Positions 45,011-53,333 of a DNA stretch of 64,000 nucleotides are shown piece after piece (position 1 is the first letter of the stretch; every line of letters starts with the position of its first letter). This DNA is from Bacillus sp. FJAT-29937 (lineage in GTDB: Bacteria; Bacillota; Bacilli; Bacillales; Cytobacillaceae), in contig NZ_LMAS01000008.1 of assembly GCF_001509555.1 (NCBI RefSeq), forward strand, positions 106,345-170,344, given 5' to 3'. The notes beneath the pieces were generated by a model. The model was not told the DNA's origin, made no database searches, and worked only from the letters and a program-made list of their open reading frames with translations. A program made the position numbers and the translations under genes.

Positions 45011-46042
45011 ATGACCTTACAAAACACGAAGAATTTGAGAAAACAAGTAGCTCCATTTGAAAAATCAACGACAAAAGAAAGTGTATGGCAGCTCATCAAT
45101 ACGGTCGTTCCATTTATTACATTATGGTATCTTGCCTATTTAAGCCTGTCCGTATCATATTGGCTGGCATTAGTGCCCATTGTGTTTGCGGCTGGTTTTT
45201 TAACGAGAATTTTCATTATCTTTCATGATTGCACCCATCATTCCTTTTTTAAAGATCGCCGTGCCAATCGAATAGTTGGAACAGCAATGGGTGTTTTGAC
45301 AATCTTTCCTTTTGATCAATGGGGGCATGAGCACTCCGTTCATCACGCAACAAGCGGGAACTTAGATAAACGCGGGACAGGAGATATTTGGACGCTAACT
45401 GTAGATGAATATTTAGCGGCACCGCTTAGACTTCGTTTAGCATACCGTTTTTACCGTAATCCATTCGTTATGTTCGGATTAGGACCTATTTATGTATTCC
45501 TCCTTAAAAATAGATTTAACCGTAAAGGTGCCAAAAAGAAGGAGCGTATGAACACATATTTAACGAATGCTCTTATTGCTGCTTTAGTAGGATTGCTCTG
45601 CTGGGCAGTAGGCTGGCAGTCATTCCTTCTCGTTCAAGGATCGATTTTCCTGCTTTCTGGTTCAGTAGGCATTTGGCTGTTTTATGTACAGCATACGTTT
45701 GAGGACTCTTATTTTGAAGAAGATAAAGATTGGGAATATGTAAAAGCCGCAGTGGAAGGAAGCTCCTTTTACAAGCTTCCAAAACTTATGCAATTCTTAA
45801 CTGGAAATATTGGGTTTCACCATGTTCATCATTTAAGCCCAAGGGTTCCAAATTATAAACTGGAAAAGGCACACAATAATACGCCTCCTTTACAAAACGT
45901 TCCAACGATCTCTCTTGCAACAAGTTTGAAGTCACTGCGATTCCGTCTATGGGATGAGAAAAACAAGAATTTCGTTAGTTTTAAAGAAGTTAAAGCTTTA
46001 GTTGAAAAGAGAGTTTCCGTTCAAGTAAAACCTGAATTATAA
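45011..46042 (+). CDS. des: Membrane fatty acid desaturase
   Basis: A 343-residue desaturase with four to six helices and the three His boxes: HDCTHH (72-77), HEHSVHH (106-112) and HHVHH (270-274). FFKDRRANRIVGTAMGVL and FHHVHHLSPRVPNYKLEKAH are close to B. subtilis Des, which makes delta-5 unsaturated membrane lipids on cold shock. AAGGAAGG precedes the ATG. The palindromes upstream and the DesR-like gene downstream fit cold control, but no DesK kinase is in the window. Confidence 0.93.
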   Translation: MTLQNTKNLRKQVAPFEKSTTKESVWQLINTVVPFITLWYLAYLSLSVSYWLALVPIVFAAGFLTRIFIIFHDCTHHSFFKDRRANRIVGTAMGVLTIFPFDQWGHEHSVHHATSGNLDKRGTGDIWTLTVDEYLAAPLRLRLAYRFYRNPFVMFGLGPIYVFLLKNRFNRKGAKKKERMNTYLTNALIAALVGLLCWAVGWQSFLLVQGSIFLLSGSVGIWLFYVQHTFEDSYFEEDKDWEYVKAAVEGSSFYKLPKLMQFLTGNIGFHHVHHLSPRVPNYKLEKAHNNTPPLQNVPTISLATSLKSLRFRLWDEKNKNFVSFKEVKALVEKRVSVQVKPEL

Positions 46043-46110
46043 CTTTAGCTGGCTCCCAAATTCTAGGGAGCTTTTGTTTAATGGTGCATATAGATAAGGG
46101 GAGAACGTAA

Positions 46111-46656
46111 ATGATTCGAATTGTCATTGCTGAGGATCAGGAAATGCTGTTAGGGGTTATAGGTTCGCTTCTAAATATGGAAAGTGACATGGAAGTGGTC
46201 GGTCGGGCAAGGAATGGAGAAGAGACCCTTACCCTTGTACAACAATTGCAGCCCGATGTTTGTATTATGGACATAGACATGCCCGGAATGAGCAAACTTG
46301 AGGTAGTAGATGCCTGCATGACAACAGGGTGTAAGGTAATTATTTTATCAACCTTTGCAAAAACAGGCTATTCTAAAGGTGCCCTGAAAGCGGGTGTCAG
46401 AGGTTATTTATTGAAGGACACCCCAAGCGAGGAGTTAATCGCCTCGATACACAGCATTATGAAAGGGGAATACATCTACTCCTCCGAGCTACTGGATAAG
46501 GATTCTAGAGAGAACGAACAAGGAATAGAAATGTTTGAACGGTTGACAGGTTGTCAAATCATAAATGAAGGCTCTGATCAAAAAAGCCACAAAATTGTAT
46601 CCGTCAGAAGCTTTTTTTCCACAATCATGGATAAAATGAAGTTGCCGGCAGGATAG
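46111..46656 (+). CDS. DesR-like response regulator with eroded HTH
   Basis: 181 residues. The receiver is intact and close to DesR: IAEDQEMLLGVIGSLLN, phosphoacceptor Asp54 in CIMDIDMPG, Ser80/Thr81 and Lys102 in GYLLKDTPSEEL. Residues 130-181 align with the LuxR-type HTH only through a final VRSFFSTIMDKMKL; the LTxREKEVL start and the EIAxxLxIxxxTV recognition helix are lost in frame. DNA binding is therefore doubtful, while phosphoryl transfer or dimerisation could persist. AGGGGAG precedes the ATG. A weak hairpin (46055-46073) separates it from des. Confidence 0.85.
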   Translation: MIRIVIAEDQEMLLGVIGSLLNMESDMEVVGRARNGEETLTLVQQLQPDVCIMDIDMPGMSKLEVVDACMTTGCKVIILSTFAKTGYSKGALKAGVRGYLLKDTPSEELIASIHSIMKGEYIYSSELLDKDSRENEQGIEMFERLTGCQIINEGSDQKSHKIVSVRSFFSTIMDKMKLPAG

Positions 46657-46675
46657 GTATTAATAGAGAATATTC

Positions 46676-46735
46676 AAAGTCCAATCCCTCAGTATACTAA
46701 AGTATTTCTGTACTGGGGGATTGGACTTTGTTTTT
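46676..46735. terminator. Strong bidirectional terminator
   Basis: AAAGTCCAATCCC (46676-46688) pairs with GGGATTGGACTTT (46717-46729), extended inward with CAGTA/TACTG, then a T run. It lies between convergent genes. Confidence 0.92.
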
Positions 46736-46756
46736 CAATCCCGGGGTCAGTCTTCT

Positions 46757-47131
46757 CTAATTGGAATTTGAATTATGTTTTATTCGCTCATTATACAATT
46801 CAGTTCTTTTAATATTTACCCCAACAAACGTTTCCAAGATGGCTTGTCCACCTGCAATGGAGAGGATGAAAATAATAAATTTAGCAAAGGAGGGAAGAAA
46901 AAGATAACTTGTACAGAGCAGGATTGCAGACCAAATTCCTGTGCACCAATAACAGGTTAAAAGGTAACCAATCATGGATTTTGGCACCTTTTTGAATTCA
47001 TGGTCGGGAGTTTCCTTTTTCGTTAAAAAAAGATTTCTTAAAGGTTCTGCAATTTTATCAAAAACGATTAAATGGGTTAAACGATAACTTGCTAAAATAA
47101 TCATCATAAAAGCCATCCATGATATATCCAA
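46757..47131 (-). CDS. DUF1360 membrane protein (YjcA-like)
   Basis: A 124-residue protein with three hydrophobic segments, ASYRLTHLIVFDKIAEPLR near residues 14-32 and LLTCYWCTGIWSAILL (CxxC pair) near 57-72, the DUF1360 pattern found in the B. subtilis sporulation-associated YjcA. Activity unknown. A TTG start (47131) is used with GGAGG 8 bases upstream. Confidence 0.82.
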   Translation of the reverse strand: MDISWMAFMMIILASYRLTHLIVFDKIAEPLRNLFLTKKETPDHEFKKVPKSMIGYLLTCYWCTGIWSAILLCTSYLFLPSFAKFIIFILSIAGGQAILETFVGVNIKRTELYNERIKHNSNSN

Positions 47132-47373
47132 TAGGTAATCCTCCTAAATGTTCCTATTTTTATTATCACCGGATAGTATCCATATTATGTTAAGAATTAT
47201 TAGAGGATATTATTCAGTCTAAAGGGGTAAGTGTAACGGGTATTTAAGTCGGGAAAAAAGTTTTCCTATAAATGTCTGAATATATTTACAATTCATATAA
47301 CGATAAACTACAATAGCGTTATAAAGGTGTAATATAATTAATCATTTCCTATAGATTTAGTAGGAGGAGCAGA

Positions 47374-47552
47374 AATGGCCAATCTTACAATGGTGGCTAA
47401 AAAGAGAAACTAGAACAATTTATCAGGCGGAATGAGGCAGGGGATAAGATCGAAGCAACGTTTTGAAGGAATCGAGGCAAAAGCTTCACAAAGAGCTGTT
47501 CAATGTAAGTGTTTTGGAGGAAGTGAGGAAAGAAAGAAAACTGAATTATAAA
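47374..47552 (+). pseudogene. Decayed small ORF before the acyl-CoA cluster
   Basis: A strong ribosome site (AGGAGGAGC) precedes an ATG that opens only 12 codons (ANLTMVAKKRN). Joining other frames gives EKLEQFIRRNEAGDKIEATF, then EGIEAK and KLHKELFNVSVLEEVRKER, ending just before the next ribosome site. This looks like a small gene broken by about three frameshifts. I do not recognise the family, and chance cannot be excluded. Confidence 0.3.
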
Positions 47553-47572
47553 GGAAAATAGGGGGGAATTGC

Positions 47573-48346
47573 ATGTTTGAAACGATCCGTTATGACGTTA
47601 AAGATGGAGTTGCCTGGCTTTACTTAAATAGGCCAGACAAACTTAACGCGTTTACCGCGCAAATGAACCGTGAAATAAAAGACGCCGTAAGAAGCGCTTC
47701 AAAGGACGATATGGTACGCTGCATAGTTATTACAGGCGAGGGCCGGGCGTTCTGTTCCGGCCAAGATTTATCAGAAGTCGATGAAAAAATGGATCATGGC
47801 GATGTGCTAAGAAACCATTACGGCCCGATGGTTAAACAATTGAGACAATGTGAAAAGCCGATTATCGCAGCAGTAAATGGAGTAGCTGCTGGAGCAGGAT
47901 TTTCCCTTGCACTTGCATGTGATTTTAGACTAGTTTCAGAGAAAGCCAGTTTCGTAAATGCTTTCATTCATGTAGGGCTCATTCCTGACTCTGGCAATCT
48001 CTATTTTCTAAGTCAGCTTGTTGGTCATGCAAAGGCGGCAGAGCTCGCTATATTGGGAGAAAAAGTGCCCGCAGAGGAGGCCGTTCATATTGGTCTTGCA
48101 AATCGGATGATTCCAGTGGAGGCTTTCGAGGTAGAGGTAAGCAGCTTTGCTTCACGCCTAGCATCTATGCCAACGAAGGCCATAAGTTTAATTAAACGCT
48201 CACTGAAAGCAGCTTCCTCACTTTCCTTTGAAGACTATCTTGAGCACGAAGCGCAAGGTCAGAGAGCGGCCGGTTTAACAGCTGATCACCGCGCGGGCAT
48301 TAAAGCATTTTTGCAAAAAAGAAAGCCTATTTTTTCAGGAAAATAA
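47573..48346 (+). CDS. Enoyl-CoA hydratase/isomerase, PaaG-like
   Basis: A 257-residue crotonase: RAFCSGQDLSEVDEKMDHG (about 59-77, oxyanion hole), AAVNGVAAGAGFSLALACDFRL (about 102-123) and HVGLIPDSGNLYFLSQLVG (about 140-158) with the Asp of PaaG-type isomerases instead of the second Glu of hydratases. PaaG converts ring 1,2-epoxyphenylacetyl-CoA to oxepin-CoA. It heads a run with 3-hydroxyacyl-CoA dehydrogenase and thiolase. GGGGGG precedes the ATG. Confidence 0.82.
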   Translation: MFETIRYDVKDGVAWLYLNRPDKLNAFTAQMNREIKDAVRSASKDDMVRCIVITGEGRAFCSGQDLSEVDEKMDHGDVLRNHYGPMVKQLRQCEKPIIAAVNGVAAGAGFSLALACDFRLVSEKASFVNAFIHVGLIPDSGNLYFLSQLVGHAKAAELAILGEKVPAEEAVHIGLANRMIPVEAFEVEVSSFASRLASMPTKAISLIKRSLKAASSLSFEDYLEHEAQGQRAAGLTADHRAGIKAFLQKRKPIFSGK

Positions 48347-48487
48347 TAAGGTAAGTTACACAAGTAATGCTGGCAGAGTAAGTAGTTTTATTCTAAGTGG
48401 AAATTAGCACAGGCGAATTAGTTAAGATAGACAGCGAAATAAGGTTATCTTTCCATACTCATTTAATGCATAAGGAGGAGAATCGAT

Positions 48488-49378
48488 ATGATCACCCGCA
48501 TTGTGGTTGTAGGCTCCGGGGTAATGGGCAGAGGCATTGCCTATGTTGGAGCAGTTGGCGGATATTCAGTCACATTAGTAGACATTAATGAATCAGCTTT
48601 GCAAAATGCCAAGCAGGAAATTGGCTCGATTTTTGAAAAAGGCCTGTTACGGGGGAAAATTTCTCCAGAAGAAGCAGTAAAAGCCCGTGCTAATTTAAGC
48701 TATGAAAGTAACTTGTCTAAAGCAGCTTCATTTGCTGATTTAATCATTGAAGCTGTTCCTGAAATAGCAGCAATCAAAAAACAAGTGTTTGAAATAATGG
48801 AAGAACATGCATCCGAAAGCTGCATATTTGCTACTAATACATCCACAATGAGTCCAACAGAGATTGCTTCTTATGCAAAACGGCCAGAAAAAACAATCGC
48901 GATGCATTTCTTCAATCCTGTACATAAAATGCCTCTCGTAGAAATTGTCCGCGGCTTGGAAACGAGTGAGGAAACAGCAAATGTCATCAGGGAAGTAGCT
49001 GTCAAAATGGGGAAAGAAACTGCCGTAATTAATGAATTCCCAGGATTCGTAACGAGCCGGATTAGTGCCCTTGTCGGCAACGAAGCGTTTTATATGCTTC
49101 AGGAGGGACTTGGAACACCTGAAGAAATTGATAAAGCGATTAAACTTGGCTTGAACTATCCGATGGGGCCATTTGAACTCGTTGACCTTGTGGGCCTTGA
49201 TGTCCGTTTAAACAACCTGAAATACTTACATGAAAAGCTTGGCGAAAAATACCGCCCGGCACCACTTCTAGAACAGTACGTCAAAGCAGGACGTCTAGGT
49301 CGAAAAAGCGGAAAAGGTGTTTATGATTATACTAATAAGGAAGAGATGGTAAAAAATGAGAGAAGTAGTCATTATTGA
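48488..49378 (+). CDS. 3-hydroxyacyl-CoA dehydrogenase
   Basis: A 296-residue HAD: NAD site VVVGSGVMGRGIAYVGAVGG (6-25), ADLIIEAVPE, FATNTSTMSPTEIA, AMHFFNPVHKMPLVEIV with the catalytic His, and the C-terminal GLNYPMGPFELVDLVGLD. It oxidises 3-hydroxyacyl-CoA with NAD. The thiolase start lies inside its last codons (23-base overlap), so translation is coupled. In context it is PaaH/FadB-like. GGAGGAG precedes the ATG. Confidence 0.92.
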   Translation: MITRIVVVGSGVMGRGIAYVGAVGGYSVTLVDINESALQNAKQEIGSIFEKGLLRGKISPEEAVKARANLSYESNLSKAASFADLIIEAVPEIAAIKKQVFEIMEEHASESCIFATNTSTMSPTEIASYAKRPEKTIAMHFFNPVHKMPLVEIVRGLETSEETANVIREVAVKMGKETAVINEFPGFVTSRISALVGNEAFYMLQEGLGTPEEIDKAIKLGLNYPMGPFELVDLVGLDVRLNNLKYLHEKLGEKYRPAPLLEQYVKAGRLGRKSGKGVYDYTNKEEMVKNERSSHY

Positions 49379-50561
49379 TGCTGTCCGTACACCGATAGGC
49401 AAATATAAAGGAGCTTTAAAAGATGTAAGACCAGATGACCTAGGTGCTATTGTTATTAAGGCACTTATCGAAAGAAACCCTAAACTTCCCCTAGAAGAAA
49501 TTGAAGAGGTTATTTTTGGCAACGCGAATCAGGCCGGGGAAGATAACCGAAACGTAGCGCGAATGTCTGCTTTGCTTGCGGGCCTCCCAGTGGAAGTCGG
49601 CGGTACGACGATCAACCGCCTGTGCGGTTCTGGCTTGGATGCGGTTTTGTATGCAGCAAGATCCATTGCTGTAGGCGAAGGTGATATTTTTATCGCGGGT
49701 GGAACAGAGAGTATGACTCGTGCACCGCTCGTGATGGCAAAGCCTTATCAAGACTTTCCGCGCGGCAATATGGAATTGCAGGATACAACGATTGGCTGGC
49801 GCTTTACGAATCCGAAGCTGAAAGAAATGTACGGTACAGATTCCATGCCGCAAACGGCTGAAAATGTCGCACAGCGTTATAATATTTCACGAAGAGACCA
49901 GGATCAATTTGCCTTTGAAAGCCAGCAGCGTGCGAAAAAGGCGATGGAGGAAAATCGTTTCTCAGAGGAAATTGTCCCTGTTATTTATAAAGATCGTAAA
50001 GGAAATGAAATTATTGTAAATACAGACGAGCATCCACGCCCAGATTCTACACTGGAAAAGCTCGGCAAACTCAGACCGCTCTTTGAAGGCGGTACAGTAA
50101 CTGCTGGCAATGCTTCAGGTGTAAATGACGGAGCCTCAGCCCTGCTATTGATGAGTTCTGAAAAAGCAAAAGAATTGTGCCTGAGGCAGCTTGCGAAATA
50201 TGTGACAGGGGCGACAGCCGGACTTGAGCCCGCCGTTATGGGACTTGGTCCGATTTATGCATCAAGAAAAGCGCTTGAACGGGCAGGATTGACAGTAGAT
50301 GATTTGGGACTAGTCGAATTGAATGAGGCGTTTGCATCTCAATCACTTGAATGTATTCGTCAGTTGGGACTTGATCAAAGTAAGGTGAACGTTAACGGGG
50401 GAGCAATTGCTTTCGGACATCCGCTTGGCGCAAGCGGTGCTCGCATTTTAACGACACTTCTTTATGAAATGAAGAAACGTGATGAAAAATATGGCCTTGC
50501 GACAATGTGTATCGGTGTTGGCCAGGGAATTGCTGCTATTGTTGAGAATGTTAATAAATAG
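49356..50561 (+). CDS. Acetyl-CoA acyltransferase (thiolase), 3-oxoadipyl-CoA type
   Basis: A 401-residue thiolase with nucleophile Cys90 in [28 protein letters not shown] (His base) and the second Cys in [29 protein letters not shown] opens the protein. The insertion [21 protein letters not shown] is typical of PcaF/PaaJ 3-oxoadipyl-CoA thiolases, which release succinyl-CoA and acetyl-CoA. With the two preceding genes this gives the last steps of phenylacetate or a related acyl-CoA route; paaABCDE are not in the window. Confidence 0.9.
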   Translation: MREVVIIDAVRTPIGKYKGALKDVRPDDLGAIVIKALIERNPKLPLEEIEEVIFGNANQAGEDNRNVARMSALLAGLPVEVGGTTINRLCGSGLDAVLYAARSIAVGEGDIFIAGGTESMTRAPLVMAKPYQDFPRGNMELQDTTIGWRFTNPKLKEMYGTDSMPQTAENVAQRYNISRRDQDQFAFESQQRAKKAMEENRFSEEIVPVIYKDRKGNEIIVNTDEHPRPDSTLEKLGKLRPLFEGGTVTAGNASGVNDGASALLLMSSEKAKELCLRQLAKYVTGATAGLEPAVMGLGPIYASRKALERAGLTVDDLGLVELNEAFASQSLECIRQLGLDQSKVNVNGGAIAFGHPLGASGARILTTLLYEMKKRDEKYGLATMCIGVGQGIAAIVENVNK

Positions 50562-50658
50562 TCCTATTTATTGAACAACATCATCAAACAGGCTGTCCAG
50601 AACCGCCCATTAAAGGCAGGCGTTGGGCAGTCTTTTTATAGAGAAAGGATGAAGGATA

Positions 50659-51624
50659 ATGATGAAATCTGTTTGTGAATTGCTTCAAATCAAATATCCG
50701 ATTATCCAGGGTGGAATGGGTAATATCAGCAATGCGCAGCTGACAGCAGCTGTTTGCGAAGCAGGAGGTCTTGGGACAATTGGCTGCGGCACAATGGCAC
50801 CAAATGAAGTAGAAAAAATTATTCTTGAAACGAAGCAGCGAACGAATAAACCTTTTGCTGTAAATATCGCTGTTAGTGTATCTCCTTATACGAAGGAGCT
50901 AATTGAACTCGTGATTAATCACCGTATTCCAGTCGTATCCCTATCAGCAGGAAACCCGGCACCTTTCATTCCAATGCTTCATGGGCATGGTGTGAATGTA
51001 ATTGCTCTCGTTGCATCAGTAAAGCATGCCAAAAAAGCTGAAGCAGCTGGAGCGGATATTTTAGTAGCGGAGGGCTATGAAGCCGCAGGGATTAATTCTA
51101 GTCTGGAATTAACAACATTTACGCTTATTCCGCAAATTGTGAAGCATGTGAACATACCAGTATTGGCAGCTGGGGGAATCGGAGACGGCAAAGGCCTAGC
51201 GGCGGCACTGATGCTTGGCGCAAGCGGAGTGCAAATGGGTACTAGACTAATCGCGACAAAAGAAGCACCATTTCACGATTTATATAAACAGAATCTTGTT
51301 AACGCAGGCGACACAGAAACGATGATTTTTGGCCGCAGTGTTGGTCAGGTCAGAAGAATTTTAAAAACACCATACGCGAAGACTCTTCATGATCGGGAAA
51401 AAGAGGGAATGACATTAGAGGAATATACAGAATGGACATCAGAAGAAAAACATATTAAAGGTGCGATTGAAGGCGATATGGAAAAAGGATTTATTAATAG
51501 CGGCCAGGTTGCGGGGTTGATCGAGGATGTTCCTAGTGTGAAGGAACTGCTTGATGGCATGATGGGGGAGGCTGAAAGACGGATTAAAGGTTTGGCACTA
51601 AAATTTGAAGGCGCATCGAAATGA
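50659..51624 (+). CDS. Nitronate monooxygenase/enoyl-ACP reductase II-like flavoprotein
   Basis: A 321-residue FMN TIM-barrel: IKYPIIQGGMGNISNAQLTAAV (12-33), NIAVSVSPY, DILVAEGYEAAGINSS (His normally in this loop is replaced by Tyr-Glu), and IPVLAAGGIGDGKGLAAALMLGASGVQMGTRL (about 167-198), the FMN phosphate site. Members oxidise nitronates or reduce enoyl-ACP. It follows the thiolase by 97 bases with a weak hairpin between, so it may be in the same regulon. Confidence 0.85.
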   Translation: MMKSVCELLQIKYPIIQGGMGNISNAQLTAAVCEAGGLGTIGCGTMAPNEVEKIILETKQRTNKPFAVNIAVSVSPYTKELIELVINHRIPVVSLSAGNPAPFIPMLHGHGVNVIALVASVKHAKKAEAAGADILVAEGYEAAGINSSLELTTFTLIPQIVKHVNIPVLAAGGIGDGKGLAAALMLGASGVQMGTRLIATKEAPFHDLYKQNLVNAGDTETMIFGRSVGQVRRILKTPYAKTLHDREKEGMTLEEYTEWTSEEKHIKGAIEGDMEKGFINSGQVAGLIEDVPSVKELLDGMMGEAERRIKGLALKFEGASK

Positions 51625-51708
51625 AAAATAGAAGTTTTGATCTTATGTTGGATAAGTTGTAGAGGTCATAGCGTGTGGTGCTGGCTACATCTGTTAATTA
51701 CTCCTGCC

Positions 51709-52075
51709 ATGACGTGTTCATAGTGCGTGTTTTGATTCACTCTTGTGTAAAACGCTAACTATGAGGTGTTCATAGTGCGTGTTTTCATCCACTCTTGTGT
51801 AAAACGCAAACTATGACGTGTTCATAGTGCGTGTTTTCATCCATTCTTGTGTAAAACGCTAACTATGAAGTGTTCATAGTGAGTGTTTTCATCCACTCTT
51901 GTGTAAAACGCTAGTTATGAAGCGTTCATAGTGCGTGTTTTGAGCCACTCCTGTTTAAAACGCAAACTATGACGTGTTCATAGTGCGTGTTTTCATCCAT
52001 TCTTGTGTAAAACGCTAACCATGAAGTGTTCATGTTACGTGTTTCTGGCTTCTACTATTAAAAATGCTTACTATG
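51709..52075. repeat. 52-bp tandem hairpin repeat array
   Basis: The marker GTGTTCA (or GCGTTCA) recurs at 51714, 51766, 51818, 51870, 51922, 51974 and 52026, exactly 52 bases each time; the last unit is decayed. Each unit carries CATAGTGCGTGTTTT and, 15 bases later, AAAACGCTAACTATG, which pair as a long imperfect hairpin. The array fills nearly all of the 520-base gap between convergent genes. Units are contiguous without unique spacers, so it is not CRISPR. Confidence 0.95.
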
Positions 52076-52111
52076 AAGAGGACAACAACACCCGCATGGC
52101 TAATATGAATA

Positions 52112-52147
52112 GGCCTGTCCCCGAACAATAGGGGACAGGCCGTATTT
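52112..52147. terminator. Perfect hairpin terminator
   Basis: GGCCTGTCCCC (52112-52122) and GGGGACAGGCC (52131-52141) form an 11-bp stem with an eight-base loop next to the threonine aldolase stop; TATTTTTA follows on the plus strand. Confidence 0.8.
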
Positions 52148-53191
52148 TTAGATTTTTATATATGAATTTGCAATTGACTTAACAGTTTCAACCGCTTTCT
52201 CGACATCATCATTTGTAATGCCCCTATGTGTAACAAATCTGATTCGAGTTGGACCTGAAGAAGTTGCTAATATCTCATGACTCCTTAATTGGTTAATAAA
52301 TTCCTCCGAGTCCATTCCTAGTCGATCAATATCCACCATGATAATATTGGTTTCCACACTATCTAAATCGATGTCAATTCCGTCAATTAGGGATAGTCCA
52401 TTAGCAAGGGCTTTTGCATGAATATGGTCTTCTTTCAAACGGTCAATCATTTCTTCTAGAGCCACAATTCCTGCTGCACCAATGATACCTGCCTGACGGT
52501 TTCCGCCTCCGAGCATTTTTCTCCACTTTCTGGATCTTTCGATAAACTCCTTTGTTCCTGCTAATAGTGAACCCATTGGAGCACTAAGCCCTTTAGATAA
52601 ACAAAACTGAACGGAGTCTGCATATTTGGCCATTTCTTTAGGATGAACATTTAAACGAGTAGCTGCATTGAATAATCTTGCCCCGTCTAAATGGATGGGA
52701 ATCTGATACTCTCTTGAAAGCTGATAAACCTCTTGCATATAACTAAGCGGCAATACCCGCCCGCCTGAAAATGCATGAGAATTCTCTAAGCAAATTAAGC
52801 TAGTTCTTGGAAAGTGAATGTCATTCCCGCGAATGGCTTTCTTTATTTCAGATAAAGGCATTTGCCCATTTATCCCTTTAATTGTCTTCGCCTGTACCCC
52901 TGCGATGGTTGCGAGGCCGCCAGTTTCATAGTAAAAAATATGGGAGTTCTCCTCTAAAATAACCTCATCTCCTCGCTGTGTATGGGTCAATACTGCTACC
53001 TGATTTCCCTGTGTTCCACTTGTGACAAATAAAGCGGCTTCTTTTCCGAGTAAGTCTGCCGCTATTTGCTCTAAACGATTGATAGTAGGATCATCACGAT
53101 ATACATCATCCCCAACCTCGGCATTGCGCATTGCATCTCTCATCTTTTCAGTAGGCATTGTAACAGTATCACTTCTTAAATCTATCGGCAT
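52148..53191 (-). CDS. Low-specificity L-threonine aldolase
   Basis: A 347-residue PLP enzyme: N-terminal IDLRSDTVTMPTEKMRDAM (3-21), VGDDVYRDDPTINRLE, VTSGTQGNQVA, IHLDGARLFNAA and the PLP Lys200 in CLSKGLSAPMGSLL. It cleaves threonine to glycine and acetaldehyde. Start at 53191 is chosen because GAGGAGG lies 7 bases upstream and the conserved protein begins there; an ATG at 53263 has no such support. Standalone. Confidence 0.93.
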   Translation of the reverse strand: MPIDLRSDTVTMPTEKMRDAMRNAEVGDDVYRDDPTINRLEQIAADLLGKEAALFVTSGTQGNQVAVLTHTQRGDEVILEENSHIFYYETGGLATIAGVQAKTIKGINGQMPLSEIKKAIRGNDIHFPRTSLICLENSHAFSGGRVLPLSYMQEVYQLSREYQIPIHLDGARLFNAATRLNVHPKEMAKYADSVQFCLSKGLSAPMGSLLAGTKEFIERSRKWRKMLGGGNRQAGIIGAAGIVALEEMIDRLKEDHIHAKALANGLSLIDGIDIDLDSVETNIIMVDIDRLGMDSEEFINQLRSHEILATSSGPTRIRFVTHRGITNDDVEKAVETVKSIANSYIKI

Positions 53192-53333
53192 TGTGTTTCC
53201 TCCTCTAAATTTCTCTATAATGTAATTTAAGCATAAAGTTTGCATAGAAACTATCATACTCATTAAATATTGCCATAATCTTCTTAAAAGGCTAGAATAG
53301 ATTCACTATTGAAAATAGATTTGAGGAAACAAT

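Noticed and set aside
48397..48588. 63-codon frame before the 3-hydroxyacyl-CoA dehydrogenase
   Set aside because: It overlaps the dehydrogenase start in another frame and has no ribosome site or family similarity.
51709..52075. CRISPR array
   Set aside because: The whole 52-base unit repeats without unique spacers, and no cas genes are near.
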